A stretch of 48,389 nucleotides of DNA, from the NCBI GenBank assembly GCA_910579595.1, contig CAJTVM010000010.1:1-48389 (forward strand). The letters run 5' to 3'. This stretch comes from an uncultured Oscillospiraceae bacterium. GTDB taxonomy: Bacteria; Bacillota; Clostridia; Oscillospirales; Oscillospiraceae. The position numbers and the translations under genes were made by a program. Position 1 is the stretch's first letter; each line of letters opens with the position of its first letter. Below are positions 15,920 through 23,048 of this stretch, piece by piece. Below the pieces are notes generated by a model that was not told the origin of the DNA, did no database searches, and saw only the letters and a list, made by a program, of their open reading frames with translations.

Positions 15920-16442
15920 GCTCACAAAGAAGGTTCCAGAAGAGGATTCCCGCTACCATGACACTTGGAGGCTGTTGAAGAAATACCGGGACGTTGTGTG
16001 GAGCATGGAGCTGTCCGTTCAGCAGGTCAAGAAGGAATTTGAGATCGAGTACGGCACCACCATTGACGATTTTCTGGAATCTGTGTATCTGGCCGGTTCC
16101 GATCTGGGCGGCACCAGGATCGAGAACCATGCCCGGTGTATTGAGCGCAGTAATCAGATGCTCAAGCTGCTGGACAATGCGGTAAGCCTTCTCCGTACCC
16201 GGCATAAAAATGGCGAAACCTATTACTGGATTTTGTATTATACGTTTTTGTCCCCCCAGCAGATGGAAAACGTAGAAGAAATCATTTGCCAGCTCCAGCC
16301 GTATTTACACGATATCAGCGTCCCTACTTATTACCGCAAACGGAAAAAGGCTGTGGAGGCGTTAAGCTCCATCCTTTGGGGGTATACTTCCCAGGATTGC
16401 ATATCTTTGCTGGCAGATTTTTTCCCAGATGAGGCCGAATAA
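15909..16442 (+). CDS. ArpU/sigma-region-4-like regulator
   Basis: 177 residues; it starts 11 bases inside the radical SAM gene with GGAGGAG upstream. Soluble and helical. The C-terminal part (YYWILYYTFLSPQQMENVEE, SVPTYYRKRKKAVEALSSIL) resembles the helix-turn-helix end of ArpU/DUF1492 phage late regulators, in which a Y-R-x-x-K-A helix contacts DNA. A role as a transcription activator of the element is likely but not proven. It is the last gene of the repA transcript; no clear terminator was found in the 118 bases before the convergent operon. Confidence 0.6.
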   Translation: MATKLTKKVPEEDSRYHDTWRLLKKYRDVVWSMELSVQQVKKEFEIEYGTTIDDFLESVYLAGSDLGGTRIENHARCIERSNQMLKLLDNAVSLLRTRHKNGETYYWILYYTFLSPQQMENVEEIICQLQPYLHDISVPTYYRKRKKAVEALSSILWGYTSQDCISLLADFFPDEAE

Positions 16443-16560
16443 ATCCTCATAGGAATATGGGCTTAAATGGGGCCATTTAACACTAAGGCCAACAAGGGGT
16501 ACTTAGCCAACAGATAGCCCGTTGGGTCAGCTCCGCCGGCGGGGCCTATACCGGGCGTTG

Positions 16561-16773
16561 CTACTTCTTCTTACCGAAAAATCTGCGAACGAAAAAGTAA
16601 ATCGCCACCACGTAGGCCGCGCACAGGATTCCGATAGCTATGTAATAGAAAGCACCGCGTAGCCCAAACAATCCTTCTGCTGAAGCGGAAAACCATCCCA
16701 ACAGGCAGCTGGCTGCCATCATGCCAATGCTGGTCCAGACCTGTTTCCAACCTTCCCTTTCATCCTTTTTCAA
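16561..16773 (-). CDS. Small two-helix membrane protein
   Basis: 70 residues. A charged N-terminus (MKKDEREGWKQ) is followed by two hydrophobic segments (about 14-33 and 39-63) and a basic tail FFGKKK. It starts 13 bases after the flavodoxin-fusion gene ends and is the last gene of the PadR operon. No family recognised. It may associate with the membrane part of the upstream protein or export the operon's substrate together with it (inference). Confidence 0.7.
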   Translation of the reverse strand: MKKDEREGWKQVWTSIGMMAASCLLGWFSASAEGLFGLRGAFYYIAIGILCAAYVVAIYFFVRRFFGKKK

Positions 16774-16786
16774 GTGCCCTCACCCC

Positions 16787-18436
16787 CTAACCTCTGGCAA
16801 TCCTCGCGGGATACCACTTTTGAAACCACACGGTGAACATCCCCATGAACAGGGGCAGAACCGAGTTGATGGCCCCGATCCAGCCGCCAATGCTGGTGTC
16901 AAGAATGAAGTAGGTCCAGACGGGGGTAACGAGATACAAAACGCCCCACGCCAGCGTCAGCAGCCGGTTGGTCTTGATAAAGATGGGGTTGGACAGGGCG
17001 CTCTCCCCGTTGTAGTCATTCAGGGAGTAGTGGGCTGTAAGGGGAATTTTGCAAAAGTATGTGGCTGTCCACATAACCCCGAAGGCCAGATAGGCCAGCG
17101 GAACGGCCAGACGGATGGGCGCACCCAGCAGAACCGCCACGGAGAAGACCGTGACCAGAGCGCCAGAGAGTACATCAAAAACCGTCTTCTTATTCCGATA
17201 GAACATCAGGGGAAGCAGGGAGCAGGCGGCCAGGCTGGCCAGACTGCCCCAGAAAGGATGGATGGACGCCCCTGCCCAGAACACGATCCACGGGATCAGG
17301 AGGATATTCAGGCTGGTAGGTTTGGAGGGGATATGAAGCCCTGAAGCAGGGGAGTACGCCTCTTTTGCCTCCGGACTACCGGCACTCCCCGTTCCTGCGC
17401 CAGCAAAATAGTCGTCCCATTTCAACAGCAGGTCAAAATCGCCGGTGGTGCGGTACTGGCGCTTCATCAGCGCTTCGCTGCCGCTGATCTCCCCCGCCGA
17501 GATGGCCCGCCAGACGGTAATGGGGGTCTCAATGGTGGTGGTGGCTGGGCGGAGATCATCGGTCAATACCTGGCTGCCCTCCTTGCCCAAAACGATCTGA
17601 TACCGCTCCCCTACGTCAGTGTAGGACATTTCCAGAATCATATCATGACCGGGCCAGCTTTCCGGCTTATAGAGCGAGGCCATCTGCCGGGTGAAGATCA
17701 ACGCCTCCGACTCCTGTCCTCCTGTTTTCTTGTCCACGCCCCAGCTGGCGTCTGCCAGATCCTCAAAGACCTTTCGCGGAAACAGAAGCTGGTTCAGCGC
17801 GGTACGTGTTCCGGCGGAAATGCCGCCGGTTATGTACTCCCTGCCCGCCTGACGCACATAGCCCAGGTACTCGTTCGTCCGCCGCTTCAGGTCAGCTACC
17901 CGGAACAGCTCGCCCTGCCCGCAAAAGAGCGTAGTATATTGCCCCTTTCCGCAGATATGGTCAAACAGGCTGCATACGCCGTCGTAATTCCCCTGTGCCG
18001 TATAAAAGCCGCAAGTGGAGATGACCACCGTTTTTTTGCCGCTCATGTCATAACGGGTGGGATGACTGCCGCTGCCGTTTTCGCCGCCATCCTCCGCCAT
18101 AAAGGGCAGAACCATGGGTAGCTGGCGGTCGATCAGGTTTTTGAGCTGCCCCGGCACTGAGAAAAAGTAGAGAGGAAAGCTCCAGAGCGTCACATCCGCC
18201 CACAGCATTTCCTCGATCACTCGGGCCATATCGTCCTTGATACAGCACTGCCCAGGGGTCTTGCTCCAGCAGGAAAAGCATCCCAGACAGGGGCGGATGT
18301 CCATCTGGCTGACGGCCAGTGTCTTTGTCTCAATGGAGCCATTGCTTTCGCTCATTCCGCCCAAAAAAGCTTTGGCAAGCTGATAGGTGTTGCTGCGTTC
18401 CCCCTTGGGGCTTCCGTTGATGACCAGGACATTCAT
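16787..18436 (-). CDS. Flavodoxin-like oxidoreductase fused to SCP2-like and membrane domains
   Basis: 549 residues. Domain 1 (1 to about 215) is a NAD(P)H-dependent FMN oxidoreductase/flavodoxin fold: MNVLVINGSPKGERSNTY forms the phosphate loop, with CLGCFSCW and SFPLYFFSVPGQLKNLIDRQ after it. Domain 2 (about 249-342) has the pattern of an SCP2 sterol-binding fold (YQIVLGKEG, PITVWRAISAGEISGSEAL, DFDLLLKWDDYF). Domain 3 (about 370-549) holds about six hydrophobic helices. The first domain should move electrons from NAD(P)H through FMN; the second would hold a lipid-like substrate at the membrane part. The combination is unusual to me. The gene overlaps the upstream hydrolase gene by four bases, so both are made together. 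Confidence 0.82.
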   Translation of the reverse strand: MNVLVINGSPKGERSNTYQLAKAFLGGMSESNGSIETKTLAVSQMDIRPCLGCFSCWSKTPGQCCIKDDMARVIEEMLWADVTLWSFPLYFFSVPGQLKNLIDRQLPMVLPFMAEDGGENGSGSHPTRYDMSGKKTVVISTCGFYTAQGNYDGVCSLFDHICGKGQYTTLFCGQGELFRVADLKRRTNEYLGYVRQAGREYITGGISAGTRTALNQLLFPRKVFEDLADASWGVDKKTGGQESEALIFTRQMASLYKPESWPGHDMILEMSYTDVGERYQIVLGKEGSQVLTDDLRPATTTIETPITVWRAISAGEISGSEALMKRQYRTTGDFDLLLKWDDYFAGAGTGSAGSPEAKEAYSPASGLHIPSKPTSLNILLIPWIVFWAGASIHPFWGSLASLAACSLLPLMFYRNKKTVFDVLSGALVTVFSVAVLLGAPIRLAVPLAYLAFGVMWTATYFCKIPLTAHYSLNDYNGESALSNPIFIKTNRLLTLAWGVLYLVTPVWTYFILDTSIGGWIGAINSVLPLFMGMFTVWFQKWYPARIARG

Positions 18437-19419
18437 TCGGTTCCCTCCTCCTCTTGTTTTCTCATCATCTTTTCAAGAATTTTCATTGCTTTCAAAAAAT
18501 GGCGCGGTTTCTCGAAGTGAATGTCGTGTCCGCTTCTTACTGTTTTTCTGTACCCATTCTTTAGCAGCCGCATCACTTTTGATGCGGATTCCTCCGTATT
18601 GGCGGCCCATAAAACGCCGTCCTTCCCGTATCTCGTTTTCGCCTTCAGATAAACAGTTGGACATTTGACGGATTTCAAAATTTGCTCCTGATCCACCCCA
18701 TCAAACCATTCCCCGGTATAGAAGCTCTCGGAAAAAAGAAGATCGAATTTGTTCCAGTAAAGAAATCCATGAAGCGATTTAGCGGGGATATTACGCAGCT
18801 CCGGTATCGCCCCAGGAGCGGCTTTCAGCTTTTCTCTTGCTTCCTGTGCCAAATTTCGCACCCAGTCTTTTCCCAGGAACCTCTGCCCAAGATAGTGATA
18901 GATATATCCGTGTTCCAGATAGTAAACGATATATTCCTGTTCTTTTGTTTGCCTCAGAAACTCGTGGGAAACGAGGAAGCTGTCTTTATATACAAATGTA
19001 TTTTCATATTCGCACGGCTGAACATTGAAAAACGGCGGATCTTCAAGAAGCAGTCCCTTTACGGACGCGGAAAGCTTTCCCGCTATGTATGCCGCCAATA
19101 TCCCGCCTGACGAATGCCCGGTCAGCACAGATTTATTCCCGACCTTTTTTTGGATCATCTCCGCGATGGCGTCGCCGATGATATTACATCGGTATAGACC
19201 AGCATTCTTGTCGCTTTCCCCATGCCCAAAGCAGTCTACAAGATAGAGCGTATAATTTTCGCATAAAGGCTCGAAAATGCTTCTGTAATCCTCGACGCAC
19301 ATACCTTGCCCGTGGATCAGGACGAGAGGCGTGTTATCCCGCTCTACACGCTTTACCATTTTATAGTGCAGCTTTGCGCCTGCTCCTGTCATAAAAATGT
19401 GGTCTGTTTCACAAATCAT
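18433..19419 (-). CDS. Alpha/beta hydrolase
   Basis: 328 residues, no signal peptide. The fold marks are the HGQG oxyanion turn in PLVLIHGQGMCVEDY, DCFGHGESD, the nucleophile elbow TGHSSGG (Ser near 103), LEDPP after the next strand, and a late His in RSGHDIHFEKP. This gives a complete Ser/Asp/His set expected of an active esterase, lipase or haloalkane-type hydrolase; the substrate is unknown. A helical cap is inserted at about 140-230. It overlaps both neighbours (PadR by 11 bases, fusion protein by 4) in a tight operon, so substrate, redox protein and regulator probably serve one small lipophilic compound. Confidence 0.88.
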   Translation of the reverse strand: MICETDHIFMTGAGAKLHYKMVKRVERDNTPLVLIHGQGMCVEDYRSIFEPLCENYTLYLVDCFGHGESDKNAGLYRCNIIGDAIAEMIQKKVGNKSVLTGHSSGGILAAYIAGKLSASVKGLLLEDPPFFNVQPCEYENTFVYKDSFLVSHEFLRQTKEQEYIVYYLEHGYIYHYLGQRFLGKDWVRNLAQEAREKLKAAPGAIPELRNIPAKSLHGFLYWNKFDLLFSESFYTGEWFDGVDQEQILKSVKCPTVYLKAKTRYGKDGVLWAANTEESASKVMRLLKNGYRKTVRSGHDIHFEKPRHFLKAMKILEKMMRKQEEEGTE

Positions 19420-19963
19420 CGTTCACATCTCCACCCAGCCGCTCGATGCAGTTTTGCGCCCAGTCGATGCACATCTGCATATTCCTGCGTCCATAGTCTA
19501 TGGTCATCTCCCAGTAGGCCGCTTTCGCTGGGTCATCCAGGAAATTCCGGTACGGCGCAACGTGTTCCTGCGCCGCGTCAAGGCTTTGAAGGAATATCCC
19601 AAAATACTCTTTCAGTCCCCTGAAATAACGGATATTGTCCTCTCGGCTGCGCTCGCCCAGAAAAAATACTTTCATCAGAATATGGTTCCGGGGGGCAAGC
19701 GGCATCTCCCCGTCAGAAAGCCAGCGCAAAAGCTCCTCGTGCCCCTCCGATGTGATGGTATAGATATTTTTATCGGGTTTGCTCTGCTGGGGGACTGTGA
19801 TCTTGCTTACCCACCCTTTTGATTCCAAGGTTTGCAGTTCCCGGTAGATCTGACTGGTCTGGGCATTCCAGAAAAAACTGAGGGAATCCCGAAATACCAG
19901 CATGATCTCATAGCCGGTCAGCTGATGATAATTCAGAAGGCCCAAAATGCCATGTTTGAGCAT
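19409..19963 (-). CDS. PadR-family transcriptional regulator
   Basis: 184 residues; start with AAAGGAG 12 bases upstream. The N-terminal winged helix is typical: MLKHGILGLLNYHQLTGYEI, SQIYRELQTLESKGWV, YTITSEGHEELLRWL. The C-terminal half is a helical PadR/Vir-type dimerisation region (YFRGLKEYFGIFLQSLDAAQ). PadR proteins are usually repressors released by small phenolic or hydrophobic ligands and often control the next genes. Here the gene leads a four-gene operon and a palindrome lies in its own promoter, which points to self-control and ligand-triggered expression of the hydrolase and redox fusion. Confidence 0.92.
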   Translation of the reverse strand: MLKHGILGLLNYHQLTGYEIMLVFRDSLSFFWNAQTSQIYRELQTLESKGWVSKITVPQQSKPDKNIYTITSEGHEELLRWLSDGEMPLAPRNHILMKVFFLGERSREDNIRYFRGLKEYFGIFLQSLDAAQEHVAPYRNFLDDPAKAAYWEMTIDYGRRNMQMCIDWAQNCIERLGGDVNDDL

Positions 19964-20014
19964 TCGTTATTCCAACTCCTTTCTGCAAAGCTACAATATT
20001 TATGAATCAGGTCT

Positions 20015-20043
20015 ATTATATTCTACAAGTAGAATAATGTCAA
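20015..20043 (-). promoter_or_regulatory. Consensus promoter with palindromic operator of the PadR operon
   Basis: On the minus strand TTGACA (20038-20043 complement), exactly 17 bases and TATAAT (20015-20020 complement) give a perfect consensus promoter. The spacer holds TATTCTACAAGTAGAATA (20019-20036), two 8-base arms around a 2-base centre. Binding there would block RNA polymerase; the likely binder is the adjacent PadR protein. Confidence 0.85.
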
Positions 20044-20205
20044 GAAAAAGACCGCACGAAGAAATTTCTCAGATTCGATATTCTTTAGCCTGTCCATTTT
20101 TTGGGTTTGGCATGGTTTCATCTGTCCAGTTTTATGGGTACATTTTAGATGCTGGATGATAGGAAATTGATAGGGTTTTGAGAGTGAATTGATAAGGTTT
20201 TGGTA

Positions 20206-20234
20206 TTGACCTGTAAATCCATATGTGTTACACT
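20206..20234 (+). promoter_or_regulatory. Promoter of the conjugation operon
   Basis: TTGACC (20206-20211), a 17-base spacer and TACACT (20229-20234) precede the leader hairpins and the long plus-strand transfer operon. Divergent from the PadR promoter; the region 20044-20205 shows no gene. Confidence 0.65.
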
Positions 20235-20272
20235 AAGTATGCTCAAAACTGCAATCACAAGTGAAAACGACA

Positions 20273-20350
20273 GCGGGAGGACGCCGAGGGGCGTCTTTTT
20301 TCATGCTCCCGCCGCAAAGAACAGCGCCCAACGGTATGGGCGCTGTTTTC
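20273..20350 (+). promoter_or_regulatory. Twin-hairpin leader of the conjugation operon
   Basis: First hairpin: GACGCC (20280-20285), loop GAGG, GGCGTC (20290-20295), then six T; an outer pair GCGGGAG (20273-20279) / CTCCCGC (20306-20312) competes with or extends it. Second: ACAGCGCCCA (20321-20330) pairs perfectly with TGGGCGCTGT (20337-20346), then TTTTCGTTTT. Both have intrinsic-terminator form and lie between promoter and first gene, so transcription probably needs antitermination or leaks through at a low level. Confidence 0.7.
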
Positions 20351-20380
20351 GTTTTCCGAGACAAAAAAGGAGGTAATTGA

Positions 20381-20761
20381 TTGAACCGAAAAACTATGCT
20401 CTCTGAAACCCCGCAGAAAAAGCACCGTGACTACGGGCGCATCCTCTACACCGGCTTCCTCGGAACCTGTATGACGGCGGTGATGGCCCAGCCTGCGTTC
20501 GCAGCGACTGATATGTGGTCCAAAGCCAGCGATGTGATGAAGGATGTCTATACCAAGATCCTGGGCATCTCCACCATCGCCGCCATCGTCACTGCTGCTG
20601 TGGCGCTCCTGATGATGAACTTCTCCCGCTCCGGCCGGACGGTGGACGAATCCCGGGCCTGGCTCAAGCGTATCGTCATCACCTGGATCATCCTCAACTC
20701 CCTGGGCTTCATCATGTCCTACATCACGCCCTTCTTCTCTGGCGGACAGTGGACACCCTGA
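20381..20761 (+). CDS. VirB2/TrbC-like pilin-type conjugation protein
   Basis: 126 residues from TTG at 20381 with AAGGAGG seven bases upstream (ATG at 20396 is a weaker choice). A long basic N-terminus leads into a signal-like helix ending AQPAFAATD (cleavage after about residue 41), then two hydrophobic helices (about 60-80 and 96-115) joined by a basic loop SRSGRTVDESRAWLKR. This is the shape of VirB2/TrbC-type subunits of type IV secretion. First gene of the transfer operon; the VirB6-like gene follows six bases later. Confidence 0.75.
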   Translation: MNRKTMLSETPQKKHRDYGRILYTGFLGTCMTAVMAQPAFAATDMWSKASDVMKDVYTKILGISTIAAIVTAAVALLMMNFSRSGRTVDESRAWLKRIVITWIILNSLGFIMSYITPFFSGGQWTP

Positions 20762-20767
20762 CCGTCT

Positions 20768-21478
20768 ATGGGCATCTTAGACGGCATTGTCGAGTGGATT
20801 GCGGAACAAGTCATGCACGGCCTGGACTTGATCAACACATCAGTTTTGGGCGCGCTGGGCTGCGACATGAGCGTGTTCCTGCGATACTTCCCGGCGGCGG
20901 AGACCATGTACGAAATCTTTGTGGCGCTGGCAATCGGCCTGATCCTCTTGATATGGGTCTGGAACCTGTTCAAGAACTTCGGTATTGGTGGGGGCGGTGA
21001 GGCGGAGGATCCGGTAAAGCTGAGTATCCGTTCTATTCTGTTCATCGCCCTGGCCTATTACTCCGATCAGATTGTGGATATGGCGCTGGACATCGGCGGC
21101 ACACCCTACGACTGGATATTGACTTCCACGCTGCCCAACCTGAGCTTCGCGGACTTCAATTCTGTGCTGCTGACCATCATCGGCGTATGCGCCAACGGGG
21201 CTGTGGCCCTGATCGTGCTGATTTTGCTCCTCATTCTCGCCTGGAACTACCTGAAATTACTGTTCGAGGCGGCGGAGCGGTACGTGCTGTTGGGCGTGCT
21301 GGTATTTACCGCGCCGGTGGCCTTTGCCATGGGCGCGTCCCAGGCTACATCCAACATTTTCAAGAGCTGGTGCCGGATGTTCGCGGGGCAGATCTTCCTG
21401 CTGATGATGAACGCCTGGTGCCTGCGGCTGTTCGTGAGCATGGTGGGGGCGTTCATTGCCAACCCGCTTTCGCTCTGA
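20768..21478 (+). CDS. TrbL/VirB6-like membrane channel protein
   Basis: 236 residues with about five hydrophobic helices (about 46-68, 88-105, 133-163, 173-193, 206-230). Charged helix ends and SATSN-like turn GASQATSNIFKSWCRMFAGQ resemble the conserved part of TrbL/VirB6-type proteins of Gram-positive ICEs, which form the inner channel of the mating apparatus. The ATG lacks a strong ribosome site but is coupled to the preceding gene. Confidence 0.75.
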   Translation: MGILDGIVEWIAEQVMHGLDLINTSVLGALGCDMSVFLRYFPAAETMYEIFVALAIGLILLIWVWNLFKNFGIGGGGEAEDPVKLSIRSILFIALAYYSDQIVDMALDIGGTPYDWILTSTLPNLSFADFNSVLLTIIGVCANGAVALIVLILLLILAWNYLKLLFEAAERYVLLGVLVFTAPVAFAMGASQATSNIFKSWCRMFAGQIFLLMMNAWCLRLFVSMVGAFIANPLSL

Positions 21479-21491
21479 CAGGAGGGAACCT

Positions 21492-23039
21492 ATGAAGAAA
21501 TCCAAACGAATTTTGACCGTCCTCTTTCTGGCGGTGCTGGTCGTTTCAGTGCTGTGCGTCCCGGCCTTTGCCCTCACCGAGAGCGAGGTAGAGGCCCAGG
21601 TGGCATCGTCCGGCAAGGAAGCGGTCGCCGGTAACGTGCTGATTTGGTTCCTCTGCGCGGTAGCCTTCTTAAAGGTATCACAGAAGATCGACAGCTTTAT
21701 GGCGACGCTGGGGGTCAATGTGGGCCACACCGGCGGCTCCATGCTGGCCGAGGCCATGATCGCCATGCGGGCCGTTACAATGGTAGTGGGCGGCGGACGT
21801 GGGGCCAGCGCTGGCCGGGCCGGTTCAGCCTCCGGGAGCGGGGCAGGCAAGTCCGGTGCCTCTGGAATGGCCGGATTTTTCAAGGGCGGCCTGGTTGGAA
21901 TGGCCGGCCGGCACATCACCAACAGCGCGGTCAGGACAGCCACGACCCAGACCTCCGCCGTCCATACCGCCCAAAGCCAGGTGCGTCAGGCGGCGGCCTC
22001 CAGCGCCGCCGATGCTGCACAGACCACCGCGCCAGTGGGAGCGGATCCACATATCAACAGCGAGGTACACACTGGCGACACATCCATCCATACCGAGAGC
22101 AGCATACCCAGCGGTGCGCCTACCGGGGCCCCTCCCCAGGAGGGTGTGATTGTCACAGGCGGCGGGACCGCTCCACAGCCGATCTCCATGGAAAGCACGC
22201 CGCCTGTCAGCTCTATGCCCGGCGGGACGCCGCCCCAGGAGGGCGTCATCCTCACTGGCAGCGAACCCCCGGCGCCTGTCCTCCCGGCAGACCAGATGCC
22301 GCAGACGGCAGAGGTACAGCCGGAGAGTATTCCTGCTGAGCCGATGCCGCCCCAGGAGGGCGTTATCATCATGGGCAGCGAAAATACCGTCCATGCGGCG
22401 CAGACCGAAAATGTATTTGGCGGCGGCGCGGGGGACGGCATCCACAGGGAGGCTGCGGCTGTTACCGGGGGAGAACGGCGCACAGAGACCCATACGGAAC
22501 GCTCCTCCCAGACGGCCCATACCGCATCCTCCAGTGAGCGGGTGCATACCAGCCGCTTCCTGTCGGGAGCGGAGGCGCGGCCCAGTCTGGGCGGCATGGT
22601 GTTCTCCCATTCCCTGGCCTCCGGCGGCAGCTTTGCCAACGATGTGATTGGCACGGTGGCCCGCGGCGAGGTGGCCGGCAGTATCACCGGCGACATGGCG
22701 GCGCAGTCACTCCAGTCTTATCTCGGCTATACGGCAGGAAGCAAGGTTCCTCCTATTTTCTCCGACGCTGAAATTGGGGGAGGCCGGATCACGGGCTATG
22801 TCACCGCACCTGATCAGTCTCAGCCCACGGCCTTCAGTATGTATCATGTGGATCAATATATGGAGCCGGCAGGCACGTTTTCAAAAGTCCGCTCATCAGA
22901 TGGCGCACTTTGGTACACACAGCTTGCCCAAGATACAGTAGAGCGAAAGCCATATAAAGCCCCAGATGGCACGGTGGCATATCATGAGAATATCGTAAAA
23001 AAACTTCCCAATCCGCCCAGGCGGAAAGATCGGACATAA
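21492..23039 (+). CDS. Conjugation membrane protein with long disordered tail
   Basis: 515 residues from ATG at 21492 (GGAGGG upstream). Signal peptide with VPAFA cleavage (about 1-27), one further membrane segment (about 46-64) with MLAEAMIAMRAVTMVVGGGR after it, then a low-complexity region rich in Gly, Ala, Thr and Pro (about 105-345). Within the latter a PPQEGV(I/V) unit recurs four times (around 22131, 22231, 22347 and a weaker copy), spaced 30-40 residues. The C-terminal 150 residues are ordered (FSHSLASGGSFANDVIGTVA). Similar proteins occupy this place in clostridial ICEs without a known task; a scaffold at the membrane is likely. Confidence 0.65.
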   Translation: MKKSKRILTVLFLAVLVVSVLCVPAFALTESEVEAQVASSGKEAVAGNVLIWFLCAVAFLKVSQKIDSFMATLGVNVGHTGGSMLAEAMIAMRAVTMVVGGGRGASAGRAGSASGSGAGKSGASGMAGFFKGGLVGMAGRHITNSAVRTATTQTSAVHTAQSQVRQAAASSAADAAQTTAPVGADPHINSEVHTGDTSIHTESSIPSGAPTGAPPQEGVIVTGGGTAPQPISMESTPPVSSMPGGTPPQEGVILTGSEPPAPVLPADQMPQTAEVQPESIPAEPMPPQEGVIIMGSENTVHAAQTENVFGGGAGDGIHREAAAVTGGERRTETHTERSSQTAHTASSSERVHTSRFLSGAEARPSLGGMVFSHSLASGGSFANDVIGTVARGEVAGSITGDMAAQSLQSYLGYTAGSKVPPIFSDAEIGGGRITGYVTAPDQSQPTAFSMYHVDQYMEPAGTFSKVRSSDGALWYTQLAQDTVERKPYKAPDGTVAYHENIVKKLPNPPRRKDRT

Positions 23040-23048
23040 GGAGAGTCT

